Shown here: one piece after another, positions 34,501-47,308 of the stretch | Layout: every line of letters starts with the position of its first letter | Position numbering within the stretch: the first letter of the stretch is position 1 | Assembly (NCBI GenBank): GCA_014338405.1 | Contig: JTDE01001513.1 | Location: 54,593-118,592 of the forward strand | DNA from: Paragonimus skrjabini miyazakii | Lineage: Eukaryota; Platyhelminthes; Trematoda; Plagiorchiida; Troglotrematidae | DNA: 64,000 bases | Direction: 5' to 3' | Made by a program: the position numbers and the translations under genes | Notes under the pieces: generated by a model | What the model saw: only the letters and a program-made list of their open reading frames with translations | Told to the model about the DNA's origin: nothing | Database searches by the model: none

Positions 34501-34716
34501 GTAGGAAGGCTTGTGATAAATAATAGGAACCTCAAACCAAGTTGATACTTTGAAGTATGTAGAGAAAATACATAGCCTCTATGAAACAAAACCAAGAGTA
34601 ATGGATGAAATAAATATGACTAAAGTTACATACACAAGAAGCCCGCCAAGACTGGAGAGCGGTTGTCAACAGAAAGACACAGAGAGCCAAGCTAAATGAG
34701 TTCATCAATGTTCACA
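31550..34716. other. About 3.2 kb downstream of golgin-84, no recognisable gene
   Basis: The frame at 31580-31900 (+, 106 codons) is the longest but matches nothing I know. I see no tRNA or clear transposon motif. The golgin-84 3' UTR must begin at 34716 and run leftward; no polyadenylation signal stands out close to the stop, the first minus-strand AATAAA being far off near 33850. Confidence 0.45.
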
Positions 34717-34902
34717 TTAGCTGCGAGCTGGGTTGGGTAGAAACAGCACCGAAGCAAACAGAAGCCAAAAATGTAGTAACCCGAGATAGATGAACCAGAT
34801 CAGACGAGTGAGTGGCCATCTACGACAAATGTTGGTCAGTCGCATCGCTAGCTCATCCAAACAGGCGATCGGGGCACGGAACGGACGAGGGATGATGGAG
34901 TT
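34717..34902 (-). CDS. GOLGA5: Golgin-84 exon 8, membrane anchor and stop
   Basis: After TTTATACAG the exon reads NSIIPRPFRAPIACLDELAM, then RLTNICRRWP and the hydrophobic anchor ending VLFLPNPARS-stop. The aromatic anchor preceded by RRxPxxR is the most conserved part of golgin-84. Confidence 0.92.
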   Translation of the reverse strand, partial: NSIIPRPFRAPIACLDELAMRLTNICRRWPLTRLIWFIYLGLLHFWLLFASVLFLPNPARS

Positions 34903-37900
34903 CTGTATAAAGACCATGAGAAGGGGAAGTAATAGAACAATGACAGAGTTCATTAGTGGAACACGACAAACAAAGCAAGTCGAGTAAGAATACAGAGATG
35001 ACCCGGAAAGCGAATGCACAGGTTATGCTTAGTTAAGTTACCAACCAGCTAGAGAGATGAGCGAAAACGATACCGACCATCATCTACACCGACGTCAGTT
35101 CAAGTTACCGTTACCTGGACTGATCCAAACTAGGTTTCGGAAATCAACCGACATTCAAACCACAATGGCAGCAGACATCGTGTGGCGTAAAATTAGAATA
35201 TTTAACTTGTGTGATAAACATTATCCAGTTATTGTAAACAACTGTCGATAAAAGCGACAAAACAGTTGACTTCGAAGATAATCATACCTCAGACAGAGTT
35301 GAGACTCATGGCACCTTATCGCCACCTTTTCAGTCTCTATTGCAGTACCGTAAACCTGTTCGACCTCTCTTCTTTTACTGAATATCAACATTATACAAAG
35401 CTCTGGAGAGGTTTACCAACGATGGAGTGGAACTATTCAGAGTAAAAAGAACCGAAGTCCTCGCTAAAGATTTCGTCTGGGTTAGTGACTATACACAGGT
35501 GGTGCAAAAAGCGTTAGACTGCTTGGGGATTCAAGTAATGCGATACAGAATGTGCTTAGTGACGCCTGAATGCAAAGTGTATCTTCAAGACTAGTTTGTA
35601 ACTGCATTCACCGTGGGTGCTGACAGTCTGGGGCCGGTTGAAAATAGTGCGTACCTTGGTAGTTGTGTCATAAGCGGCAGTAACGTTGAAAAAGATATCT
35701 CCACATAACGCTAAATCCCACTGGTAATGTGCAACCCAGAACTGCCTCTGATGCCGGCGTGATAGTGCCCTTCAATCTATTCATCTAACACCAGAAGAAT
35801 GATCGCTGTATAGTAGGTTCAGTGCTCAAGCATTATGCACGATCGGTTGTTGTAAATGTGCGCAACCGACTAACTCCACATGAATATTGCGTTCCATATT
35901 TATACGTGAGAGGAAAATACAAAATGATACCATCGAATCACAGAAAAAAATATCATAAATCCGTCAGCCACCAGCGGTGTCACTTCGTCAAAGACTGCTG
36001 TAACACGTTAACCAATTCAGATAGGATCCACCTAACCATTCGGTCGCACCGCGTTTGACAGTTCAGTCCACGTGCAGTTACAATAATTTTTTAATTAGGA
36101 GATCGGATAGAGGTCTCAGTTCATCAGTCAACCACATGCATTGAGAAGCGACTAAGGAGTGAACAGAAAGCGAAACGTAAAATGGAAAATTGACAGCATT
36201 TCATGAAACCGATCTAGTGAACTCCTTCACTCCTATATGTGATGCGGCCCGAAATAGAGATTTCCGACATTTAACTTGAGTTGAACAACCGGCTGTGCAG
36301 AATTTATGGATTTATTGATCCGCCCTAAACTCTACAATAAAAAGATATAAGGCTAATATTTTGCGATCAATTCCTCAACAATGAGTCCTGAAGTACGGAT
36401 TTTCAGTATATAACAACACGACGTCATTATGTCAACACGCTGTTTCTTTCTAACGACATAATTATGACAGTTAAGGAAAACAGCTTTAACACAGCTCTAC
36501 CATGGTGACCCCAAAACATTATGTGTAAAGTCTGAGTCACGACAGGATGAGGAAAACATTTGCATGCCACGAGCAGTTATCATCCCGGATAGTACATGCG
36601 ACGGCGTGTTGGTTGTCCTCACGTGGACTGATGATGCAAAGTGTTATGTTTTCAGGCTGATATGGCCAACCAATCGAGACCAGCAAATGAATTAGAGCTC
36701 ACGAAGTTTGAAACTCTAGGTTTACCATCCATTACTTTTTGGGAGGCCCATCCCACGGGCCGCACCAAAACAACAAACAATCTTTTCCAGTTGCTACATT
36801 CTGACGTGTGGCAGGTGCTGTTATTTTGTGTTTGAAAATTGGGACGTTGTGTTTTGAGGAGAAAATAGAAGTAGGCACAAAATTGTGTGTGGATTTGTGA
36901 ATGTTTACCGCGCTCCACATTCATCAACAATATACACACTTCCGGATTGGTAAAACAACAAAACTGGAAATAAGACAACATATCACACATTGGATGAGTA
37001 AACGTCACGAGAACTTCCAGTACAAAAAGTAACACACTGAGCGTCCATATCATACTGTATTACATCATCAGACTGTAACGGTAAAACACAGCTTTACGAA
37101 AAGACAACAGACCATTGGCAAAACATGTCACACATTGAACATATCTGGTATAAAAGAAAAACAATAGGCAAAATGTCATGAGGTGAATCAACGGCCTACT
37201 CCATACAACAAAAGTATGCATACTCACGTGTAGCACCAATCGAGCACATCCGTAGCCACCAGCAGTTTGAAATGGAAGTCGAACGCGCGTTTGTGCGTTT
37301 AGTTGATTGTCCTCAGCACCCAAAGCTGAGGCAAGTGATTCATTGTCCGATTGTGCGCGCTCTAATCGGATCTAGATGTATAGAAGAATAAACAATTATA
37401 GATGCCAACAACCGAAACAAAACAAACATGACGTCGAAGCTGATGTCTAAAATATGAGCAGATGGTGTGTGTGTTGTACTTAAAGGTTATAGACACAGGC
37501 ATTAACTTGTTTGCTAAACGTCAAACCAAATTGCATAATGCAAATGAAACTTGTGCAAAAGGTATATGACAAATCTGGCTCCACATCCGTAAATAACTCA
37601 TATCATCCGACCAATCCAGTAATACGTCATTTGAAGCTCTGATCTGTGACCTTATCAAGCCGCTCTCAGCAGTAAATTACAAACCCGTCATCGCAGGCTA
37701 GAGTTACGGGTGCCTCAGTAGTTTTTACACAGAGTGAACAAATCCATCGCCACAAAAAGAACATTCTAGGGAGGATAAGACAACCAGGCGGGAAGACTAA
37801 TATGAGTGGGTTTCTCGCACAGTCCCACCGGCATGATAGCTTCGGTATGTACGACTCGGCAGTAGAGTTCTCAGGCCACCTCCGAATAGTGGTATCACTT

Positions 37901-38613
37901 GGTGGTAACCACCCAAGTGATCACAGTTTAGTCGCGCAGATGAACAACTGATGGTCGGTATCCGCGACCTGACAATTAGCTATCGGTCATCGTGAAGCCA
38001 AGTGTGTTCTGGAAAACTACTGGAATGTGCAGATAGTATTAATCCATACGGAGAACTCCAGACATTTTAATCTGTTGTTCAAATGTTGTGGCGATGCAGA
38101 AGAGCTGAAAACCGAAACAGCTTGCGCATCTTCGGTTCAGAAGAAGAGCTCTTTATCGTAGTGTTTACAAGTAGTCGATCAAATTCAGAACTTGTCTTCA
38201 TCGGTTGCAAACCTCCGTGAGTTCGCTGTAACTTCCAAGCCTTTCACATAGTCAGTTTTTCCATTCATCTTCTGTATCTTCAACATTTACAGTCTGCATC
38301 GGCCAGACTTCCACATCCTAACAGCCTCCCAAAACACACTCAGCTTTGATAAGGACAATAGTTAATTGATGAAGCATAGATACTGTGAACGAAATTGCTT
38401 GTTTGTACGAACCAATTTCGATCAGAAGAGTGATGCAAAATGTGTTTATGCTCCGACGTAGGCTCGGGAACACGAATACCGAGTCACGAGATCAGTACAC
38501 ACTGATTTGACCATTGAAATGATGATGTGCTAGAGGCCAACTAAAAGCTGATGTCTCGAAGTCGCGTTTGAACTTCTGGAAGTTTTTAATAATCATTCCA
38601 GGCATGTTTTCGA

Positions 38614-38662
<49 letters not shown>

Positions 38663-41600
38663 CATATACGGGTGCAGACTTATCCCGAATGAGCATCGGA
38701 ACAATGAACGGAGCAAAACCAGCCTTTAACTGAACACCTTACGGATGCAAAATGCAGAGAAGGAAGAATATTTACATGGAAAGGGATAAAATCAACAAAT
38801 CCTATGGAGTACCTGACCTTGAGGGCGTGGTTTTGAGCCAGCACAGAATCCAATGCATCTTGTCTGGCAAGCAGCGTGTCGGTGAGCTGTCGTAAACGTG
38901 ATTCCAACGTTAGCACGTGTTCTGGATCAGTACGTGTAACGCCACCATCGCTGCTTCCACTGTCTGTAGTTTGTCGTCGCGACAACAGCTGTCGTAGTCG
39001 ACCTAATTCAGATTCGTTTGCAATCAGTTGGCGATGAAATTCAGCCTTTTGCTTGCTTAGTGTCTCCTCCAACTCACGTTGACGACAACGCAGATGTATC
39101 AGCTCGGTGTCTGCATCTTCACGAAGCTTAAACAATGAGAGTACGCAGAAGGTGTTGAAGATGGAAAGAACAACGAGCGTCTAGTTACACACTAATGCAT
39201 TCCGAAAGTTTAAATTATGACTGCAAGGCCAAGGTCAAACAAATCAAAATGTCTATGTTTAACTTTAATCAGCTCGACAGTACATCATCATCGATACATC
39301 TGGTGGAAATACAAGAGGTTCCGATTTGTTGTAACGCTGGAATGATCGAAAAACAGTGCACTCTCATGAATCGATTAGTTATGCAGTTTTTTCTGGCTTA
39401 ATATCAGTTTAAGACAACTCAAAGAGATTTTCTGGTACTGTTCTACAATGAAACCAACTAAGTCGATCGCAAATACACAGTTAGTGAAAATGGAAACATC
39501 AGTAAAGAGCCCCAATGCTACGCGGAGCGTATCTGATAAGGCATGCACCTGAATCCTGCTCATACGGAATTCAGAAGTGGAGTGCTTATGCGTTAGAATT
39601 ACAAGATTTTCATTTCGTAATAAATTTGATATCACATCGTAAGTTGACATTCGATGCGATTACATGCGGGCTTAGAGATGCATTTTCCACCAATGACGGA
39701 TCAAAACAACGGTCACAGCAGCCACGGTTGCATTTATTGGATAATCCTTGAAATGTCTGAATTAACCGCCCTAATGCCTTTCCCAGACTTCCAAATAGCG
39801 CGTAGAGTGGATAGACTGACGCAGTCTAATCATTCACTAGGAATGGCGTGATCTGACTGGTTAGAACAAACTAGGCCATGCTCTGGAACTACGTGATGTT
39901 CGCTCATCTATAATCATTATTTGGAGAAATGTGATTAGATGTGCACCATGTTCCTAATGGTCTGACATGGAATTGAACGCACTTCCGAAAGCGAATTTAT
40001 TCACGATACGGACGACGTTGCTGAGTCCCAACGATGTTCGTTCAAGCAAACATATAACTGGGTGAATCTAAAAATGCGAAAAGAAGAGCAACGTTGCAGC
40101 GCGTCCAGGTTTACCAACCGATCCACTGCATAACGACTGTGTCGGACTTGTCCCCGGATGATATAATAACAAGAAACGACTGTCAATTGCGCGTCATCTG
40201 TAAGCGTATTATGAATCGATACACTGACTTCAGAAATTATTTGCACTTTACGTGTGTCACTAAATTATGACGGACCGGTTCAAAAACAGCTGACGGATGT
40301 TCAGCTGTAACGCCAAAGCGTCTCAAGGGCTTAGGAACAGTTGTTCACAGCGGCAGAAACATATCGAGTTACAGAAATGAGGGATGTCACCTACGTGCAG
40401 GATATACACCCGATTTGAGTGGCACGATCGTTCTCAATTGGGTCACGTCATTGTGTGGCTATCTGGTTAGATTGGAGAGCCTGAAGTAGTAAACCCACGT
40501 ACAACGTCTGCAATCCAGTGAAATGTTTTGCTCTTCATTCACTGCTCTAATTCAACAACCAGATCCACTTTTTTCGGAACGCCGTCTCAGTGTGTCCGTA
40601 TTACGTTGGACCAATCCGTTCTTCAGAAGAGTGACCAGACGGCGCGTCTCGCACATTAGATACTTAACTGACCGGAGGTTATGATGAGAACCAAAAGTCT
40701 GTCCTTCACCAAACAATAGGAACAGGTCAATATGAAAAGCCTAAGGACCTTGTACTCCTTAGGCGAAAACGCAACGTGATTCGGAGGCTGAAAAAAATGA
40801 GCACCGAAGATGCGATGAAGCAAGACGCGTTGTGGCTGCAGACGCTGCCTTATCCGGAGGGCTGTCTACAGTCAAAGATTTGCGAAAATGGAAAACAACC
40901 AACACTCCTAAGGAAGGCCACTCGATGTGACTGGAACACCGAGTACTGCAACTTGATCGCGACGTTGCGTTCTCCTTAGTCCATTTATTTAAAACACAAC
41001 AAACATGTACACTAGGTTGCATGATTGATATGCCTCTGCACCTACTATCAATCGGACAGCACTGGTAACCCTGTCAAAACATCCTATACAAAGCATACAT
41101 ACGTGCTCCATTAACGTACCCATGTTCTGGTCTGCCTGACGCTCAAGACAGTCATCGGTTTAAATCTACGAATCGATCTGTTCACTTAGTGCTGGTGAGC
41201 AGTAAACAACACAAAAAGAAACAATAAAAAATCTAAGAAACAGAAATGGTTGTCTAATTTACCCCTCAAAACATGGGACTGTGGGTGAAATGAAAACCAA
41301 ACACGATTAACAAGATGCAACAGTGGATCACTTCGAATTGGATCACTTCGATCTATCGATGTCTTCGACGTAGATTCACATCAGCACATCTGCCAAGTTG
41401 ATTTACAACAAATTCGACGCCAAAACTGAACCTGCGGGGTAATCAATCGATCTAGTTTCCGCGCTGTTCTCGTACAACAGAGTATTTTGACTATATGACT
41501 ACAGTTTTTCGTCATAAATGATAGCTTCTGTGTAGTTTTTCATCTTGTGGCTATCAGTTTTAGTCAATCTAACGAATAATGATCATCCGACAGCCTTACA

Positions 41601-44600
41601 TGGAACAAGAACACAATCAGTATGTTTGTTTGACACCGTGCGCTGACTGACCGAAGGGAAAACGCCGAGCACAATACGTTGGTATGTTCGTATCTAATGT
41701 GGAAACATAAGTACCAATATGAGCTTGCACTCGACAGGGTTGTACGGTCCAATACAATTATGGCAATGGTCAGAATATGTGCATGAGAGATGCAGATCTA
41801 TCATTTTCTGTCTGTATTCACACAAACAGTGATTGTGATCATGGGACGAGATTATAAATCAGTCTCTAACTTAGTCTTAATCAACAGGTTGTAATAATCA
41901 CTGGTAGCGTCTGATTCTGACAATCGTTCTATAATTGTTGCGTTGTGTTTTACGACACATTTTAATGAAACTTCTCGAGGAACAATAATAGAGAATGATT
42001 GTTGGGCACATTGCTAATTTTGTTTCAATGAGAATATTCCGGAACAAGCAGTAATGTTTGCCTACAGAAATTCTTACTTGCTTTTCCCGTTCAGCTCGTT
42101 GTTCAGCTAGGTCTAAATTATGACGCAACGCATCACGTTCCGTTTGCATTTGCAGTTCCAGCTCCTGGTTAGACAATTCCCGATGATCGACTTCAATGCG
42201 CCATCTAGCGACCTCCTCACGTAAGATGTCACATTCCGCTTGAGCAGTGTTTAACTGCCGATTCAAATCATTTCCAGCATCTTCGGTCATCTGGGAACCA
42301 GCCGGCTGTTCCGCATCAAATTTCCCTCCACTCCTCAGAGAAGCAATCAGCTAAATAGATAAAAAGCATTCGTGTAATCGTTTGCACAAAGATTCACTGA
42401 CTCATTAACGGATAATGCTGCTCAAATGGGTATGTGCACTCTTACCTTGTCTTTCATCGTTAAAATATGTGAAGCTTTCTCTTTGTATTGACCAAGTTCT
42501 TGTGTAATGCGGACCGTTTGTTGTTGCGCAAGTTGCACGCGCTTTTCGGCCAATTCGTTCAGGCGACGACATTCGTGAAGCTCAACATTTAAGGTGGCCT
42601 ATACACATAAAGATACAAATATAAGTCATAAATTAATAAGAACGATCATCGATCTGGAACATGAGAGGAAAATATTGTGAGGTTGAGAGTAACGAATCTA
42701 GTAGCACTTATTCCACCGTAAGTCAGTCCAAACATGTCAATATTTCAAAACGTTAAGCAATGCATGTAGCTAGACATATCTGAACGTAATACACAAACGA
42801 TGAATACTGCTGTCTAGTGTAGACTGCCATTTGACGCTTGCTCATGAGTCGTATGTTTGGTTCCCCCACAAGCGTGGTGCTGATAAGGCCCAACAAGATC
42901 GAAACAGCCGTCCACCACTTCGTTGGCAGTCACTGGGATTAACTGTTTGTACAGCTTTGCATAATTCACAGGCTAGAGAAAGCACAGTAGCAATTGTAAG
43001 AGGACTGATGTATTTGATTTATAATGTAACAACCCAGCAGGCAAGTTGAAATCAAACTGACATTAGCCGGAAATAAAATTATTGATCATAAACCATCAAA
43101 CAAATGGTTGATTTCCAAGAGAGTCAATAGCATGACGATTTCTCTCAAAACACTATGACATAAATAACATTGAACGAGTCGACTAACCAGAGCTGCTTCC
43201 TTCGACTGCAGTTGCTCGCGCATTACGTTTAACTCCACTTCGGAAGCTGAAGGCTGGTCGATCGTGGATTCTGATTTCGCTGAGGAAGCAGACATCTCTA
43301 ATTGTTTCACAGTTAGTTGTAGTTCTCGAACACGAAAATCAGAGTCTCGTAACTGGTTCTCCAAACGTCCTATCTGATCATGAAAAGAGGTCAAGCATTA
43401 CAACTAGTAAACAAAGACCGTTTGATTGATGAACGCTAAGGCATGACTACCCGATCAACAGGTCCTGGAGTAAACATAGGTGGCGTCTTTAAAAAAGGTA
43501 TCTATGTGTGAATCCAATCCAGACAGCTCATACGAAGTTACCATTAAATGGAAATTGGTTAATACAGATGGTGTCTGAACGAACTAACAGAGATTTACAG
43601 AAAGCGTACAACGTTACGTAGCTTAATCTGATCATGTTAATCTAACCACTGTCCAATGTTACCGTAGAAACTTCAATACTCAGACAGTGGACGTTTCATT
43701 GCAACCGTAAATTTGAGTATAGTGGCGGAGACAATTCGATCAGACGAACTGACATTTTTTGTATGGAAGGAACAGTGAACATGTTCTGAAATTAACAGAA
43801 AAGTCTAAGGGCGCATTACAATAATGGCAGCAGCGAACCCAAACTAGCAATCGCCAAATATCCATTAGTGCACAGTCATCTTATTGATCTTACGGGTTCG
43901 TTTGATATGTCATGAAAAACTTAACCAACATGATTATTGATCGTTCCAGCAGAATAGTTTGTACACAAAACAAGTTAACATTGACTATGAGGTTTTAATC
44001 GAGCCTGGACTTCAATAGGTTCTTATTCGGCTACATGTTTTATGATATGCGACAATGTACCGTATATCTGAGTCATTTCACAACTTACATGTTCTGATTT
44101 TCCTGTTTGCATTTACAAAGACGATCCAAAGTTTTCGTTGTTGGATTAGTGTCATAAATAACGAATGGGGAACTTAGAGGAAACTATACCTCCGATTTTA
44201 CACTCAAACGTCCTCATTTGAAACTTAAATCTCACACCTAAATCACTTGCGGATGTGGAATGTCCTCGCACCAAAAGTGGTTTCAGTGTGCATTTCGCAC
44301 AAAACCAAAAAACACACTCGTAGACAAAACCGAGGCTCAGAGTCAGTCAGCAACGGTTGATCGGTCTGTCTTTCACACTGGCCAGCGCACAGAGTTCGAC
44401 GGAATTGTGCAGAAGCGAGTAGAGTGGCGATTGGTTGATTGAGCAACATTCAACAAGGGTCACGTCGTGAAACGGGATAGGAAGGTGAGTACTAACAACG
44501 GTAACAACTTGTCTCATTCATTTCGGATGAGTGGATATTTAGCTAGTGCGCACGTAAAATGCGCGGAGTTGCGAGCCGTGTTCATTTCACATTAACTCCC

Positions 44601-47308
44601 AGCCGTTTGGCCAATGCTGACTACCTTTGTTTATTTCTTGTCGAACAATGTAAATAACGGATTGAGTGAGTAACTGATTCCAAATATAGAGCTTTTGGGC
44701 TTCCAGCGTGGCTGTGTAGCATAGTTAGTGGATCGCCTATTCCGTTTGGGCATCCTGTTTCTACCTCTGGTTCGAGTCTAGCCAAAGCCTAGAATTTTCG
44801 CAAGTAGGTCTCTTTCAAAGCGTACACCAAGTTGCAGGATATCAACTTCGAGGTAATTCAGTAGTGACGATGCCAACTCCATAAATATAATCCCAATATG
44901 TTGATTACTAGAAGTTCTGAGAGCAACTAGTTACTTTCTGGAAGAATAACGAATTCTGATCATTTACAGACATGTAAACGATGTCACGAACGGGACTAAA
45001 ATAGACCATGAATACATCAGGCTGTTTCCTATGGAATAAGTAGTACGGAGTTACGGCTTCGAACACTAATGTTCAGTACCTGACCTCGGAGTTCTTTATT
45101 TTCCTCAGTGGCTCTGTGATTTCGCCGTAACAAATCGGAGACTTCTTGACTAAGGGAGGAAACTTCACTTCGCAAAAGCTTGTTTTCCAATCGAGTGTCG
45201 CTGGTCATTTGCTGCACACGACTGCGACCTTGTCGGTTTAACCCTGTTAGATCGGTCGCAACAGTCGAGGGCACATGATCATCATCAGTCACAGAGTGAC
45301 CCTCAGTGGCCAAGGTATGGTAGCCACTACTGATTGAATTGTCATTGGTCACCGCACGAAGTTCTGTGTTGATGAGACCGCTTGTCAGATGCGTTTTATA
45401 TTCTTCAACCTTGGTCTCATTTGAAGAGGTAGATGGATCAAGGTGGATAGGCTGAAGCAGTGAACTACAACTGTGGAGGAGAGAGAAAAGCACAACACAG
45501 GGTCAGATGTAACTAATGTTTCTACACAATAACCTATACTAGGATTAATTTATACATCCTGACACACAATAATTCATATAATGAACGCTTAAGAACGAAA
45601 AGGAAGAGAAGTAAAGATATGAAGGCGATAATAAAATCATAAGGACAACAACGCCAGTATCGTATTAACAGGTGATTGCAGTCAGTGGTGAGAATGATTA
45701 AGTGATTCATAACATGACAGCAGAAAGCAAGATGAGCGATAGTCATTTCAAACTGCGTAATCACATCAGATGATGCCTGACAATTCTATCTTTAATTGTA
45801 ACAAACACCTATCAAAGAGAAGTCTGTCTCCCAAAGCAATCAACCACTTGAAATTCATAGCGAATATTGCAAACGCCGTGAGAAAGGTGAAGTTTTATTA
45901 CAACCTCTAGCCACTATACGATCGAATCAATACAGATGATAAATCGACTAATTTCTGAGCCGATTCTACAGGATAAATCGGGGTTTGACGACAAACACCT
46001 TCGGGCTGGGAACGCAATTTCAAACGCTTAAACAGAGGCATCATGTATCTTCACCTTAATAAACAATCAGATATAGCATTAATTCCAAGTACAACGTTGA
46101 CATGCAAATGACAATGAACTTAACATCCATATCACAAATGACACAACAACTTGGTGGTATTTCAACTGCACAGATAGGTAGATTTCTTCAAGGATTTCAC
46201 GCGTGACACATAAATTACGGTCGAATTTCGTGAATCTTATAGCACTCTTTCAATATACCACTGAACATAAAGGAAGACAGTCTAAAGCTTTGATGCTTTC
46301 ACATCCGGTTGTCAGTTGTAGGTTGATGACGTGCTTGACGCATCCGAACACAGAATTTGGAAGCTCAATTCTTTCAGTCATACTTGATCCTAGCTGTACT
46401 CAAGAAGCAAACGTGTTTTGGAACTAGTAAACTACTCGGGACTGACAGTAATAACTTTAACACCGTTCTGATTGCCGTAAAAACACTGATACTTATAAAG
46501 AAAACATGAAACAGTGATTGACAGGCACCGCGCACGAGGTGGTTACCTACGCACACCCAACATCAACTTTCCTATGAGCGGTTATAAAAAATTTCCAAGT
46601 GATATCACTTTCATCAGCTTGTAGTCAAACTGCGAAAAATTAAGACAAAACCGATGATGCCTCACTAGCGTTATGCGCATTATGTTGACACCGAAATCAT
46701 GAAAATAATTCGTTAAAAATCAGTAGTCAAAGTGCCGTAAATCTAAGCAGCATACGATGTAAACAAACATTAGTTTCATACGGTCTCATCGTAAGCTTAA
46801 CATAAAAATAACAAGGCTGACAGAACGAGCAACTATGACGTACGGTCTCATACACGAGGGGACGCAGAGGCGGCAATTTCAACAAATCCCAAGCATAATT
46901 TCACGACGAGGAATGCTAGACTACATGCATTACGGCAACAGTTGGTATTGATAGTCATGTGCAGATAGCAATGGGCACTCACTCGATGGCATTTGTCACA
47001 CGAGGTTGAACCGCGCTGTTAGCGACAGGGTGGAACGCGATCGTCTCGTTAGATGTGCCCAGTAAGGGTACTGAAGTATGCTGCAGATCCACAAACAATG
47101 AGCGTGAACCACTTTCAACGGTATCTGATGAATGCCATAATTGCTCAGCATGAGGTTCAACATTTGAATGATCAGTTCTGTCAGCATTCAAACGCCAACC
47201 AGTTGGACTTTTTCGTATCAGCGTTGAATTCAGAGCATCAGCGGTGGAGCTGTCAATTGTGTTCAGTAAGTTTTCCGCTTTGCTCGCCAAGTCCGACAGC
47301 CAAGACAT
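34717..47308 (-). CDS. GOLGA5: Golgin-84 (GOLGA5) orthologue, complete, 8 exons
   Basis: Eight minus-strand exons join to 655 codons (human about 730): 47308-46983, 45470-45080, 43373-43188, 42598-42446, 42350-42078, 39126-38818, 37371-37228, 34902-34717. Intron 1 is phase 2, all others phase 0; all have GT-AG ends. The N-terminus MSWLSDLASKAENLL is the conserved golgin-84 start. A low-complexity region follows to about residue 200, then coiled coil from LENKLLRSEVSSLSQEVSDL to about 575. The C-terminus has the family's RRWPLTRLIWFIYLGLLHFW anchor, with the membrane segment at about 628-649 and a six-residue tail. The protein is a tail-anchored Golgi tether, known to act in retrograde transport with CASP and the COG complex. 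Assignment rests on ordered similarity at both ends and the middle. Confidence 0.93.
35330..35815 (+). mobile_element. RTE-like LINE fragment in golgin-84 intron 7
   Basis: Plus-strand frames give ALERFTNDGVELFRVKRTEV, then VQKALDCLGIQVMRYRMCLV, TPECKVYLQD, and ENSAYLGSCVISGSNVEKDI. This follows the RTE order after the YADD box, which itself is lost. The order matches the RTE tails at 18.6 kb and 60.4 kb, but the sequence is more diverged. Confidence 0.75.
37228..37371 (-). CDS. GOLGA5: Golgin-84 exon 7
   Basis: IRLERAQSDNESLASALGAE to GGYGCARLVLH; the start matches the FQLERLE segment at the end of the vertebrate coiled coil. CTAG acceptor, GTGAGT donor. Confidence 0.85.
38616..38658. repeat. 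(TA)n microsatellite, 43 bp
   Basis: An uninterrupted TA tract in golgin-84 intron 6, likely length-variable between individuals. Confidence 0.97.
38818..39126 (-). CDS. GOLGA5: Golgin-84 exon 6
   Basis: The exon runs LREDADTELIHLRCRQRELE through LESRLRQLTDTLLARQDALD to NHALK. The LExRLxQLTxTLxxxQ block is diagnostic for the family. A GTCAGG donor is used; the next possible donor would shift into a stop. Confidence 0.92.
42078..42350 (-). CDS. GOLGA5: Golgin-84 exon 5
   Basis: It begins LIASLRSGGKFDAEQ, which matches the LINSLKEGSGFE segment of vertebrate golgin-84, and ends AEQRAEREKQ before GTAAGA. It is coiled coil except for the GG turn. Confidence 0.9.
42446..42598 (-). CDS. GOLGA5: Golgin-84 exon 4
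   Basis: ATLNVELHECRRLNELAEKR to KASHILTMKDK, coiled coil. The KATRILQSKEK segment of the vertebrate protein aligns with its end. TATAG acceptor, GTAAG donor. Confidence 0.87.
42845..42951 (+). mobile_element. Hammerhead SINE family B copy in golgin-84 intron 3
   Basis: It begins near a box-B-like GTTTGGTTCCC, continues GCGTGGTGCTGATAAGGCCC and CCACCACTTCGTTGGCAGTC, and ends ACTGTTTGTACAGC. The tRNA-like 5' half is missing. It is antisense to golgin-84. Confidence 0.8.
42874..42918 (+). ncRNA. Hammerhead with core mutation (CTGATAA)
   Basis: Stem I GTGGTG/CACCAC (42874-42879 with 42913-42918) pairs perfectly. GAAA is at 42901-42904 and the GTC triplet at 42910-42912. The core at 42880-42886 reads CTGATAA, so invariant G8, the general-acid residue in known hammerhead structures, is A. 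Stem II (GGCC/GATC) also has a mismatch. It should be inactive. Confidence 0.7.
43188..43373 (-). CDS. GOLGA5: Golgin-84 exon 3
   Basis: Coiled coil IGRLENQLRDSDFRVRELQL to SKEAAL, with ATGATCAG acceptor and GTTAGT donor. Compared with vertebrates this region seems short by some tens of residues, so a small exon in the 1.7-kb intron before it may have been missed. Confidence 0.82.
44707..44818 (+). mobile_element. tRNA-derived SINE family A, diverged copy
   Basis: It aligns with the copies at 27.7 and 28.2 kb along its length, for example CCGTTTGGGCATCCTGTTTC, TGGTTCGAGTCTAGCC and ATTTTCGCAAGTAGGTCTCT. Box A is degenerate (TAGCATAGTTAGTGG) and the acceptor arms GGCTGTG/CAAAGCC no longer pair fully. 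It lies in golgin-84 intron 2. Confidence 0.75.
45080..45470 (-). CDS. GOLGA5: Golgin-84 exon 2
   Basis: A strong acceptor (pyrimidine tract then CCACAG) opens the exon. After a Ser/Thr-rich stretch it gives TRLENKLLRSEVSSLSQEVS and ends ELRGQ before GTACTG. The LRLENQLLRNEV block of vertebrate golgin-84 lies at the same place. Confidence 0.9.
46983..47308 (-). CDS. GOLGA5: Golgin-84 exon 1
   Basis: It encodes the start MSWLSDLASKAENLLNTIDS and a Ser/Asn-rich linker, and ends in phase 2 before GTGAGT. TTTCCAG lies directly before the ATG, so a 3' splice site (for a 5'-UTR intron or a trans-spliced leader) may abut the start codon. Confidence 0.9.

Noticed and set aside
36652..37053. 133-codon minus frame inside golgin-84 intron 7
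   Set aside because: No recognisable domain, and it does not connect in frame to neighbouring exons. The exon at 37228-37371 splices well to 34902 without it.
39515..39751. Frame with IQKWSAYALELQDFHFVI, like the end of a gypsy RNase H
   Set aside because: Only one short block resembles the family and the flanks do not continue it; too weak to list.
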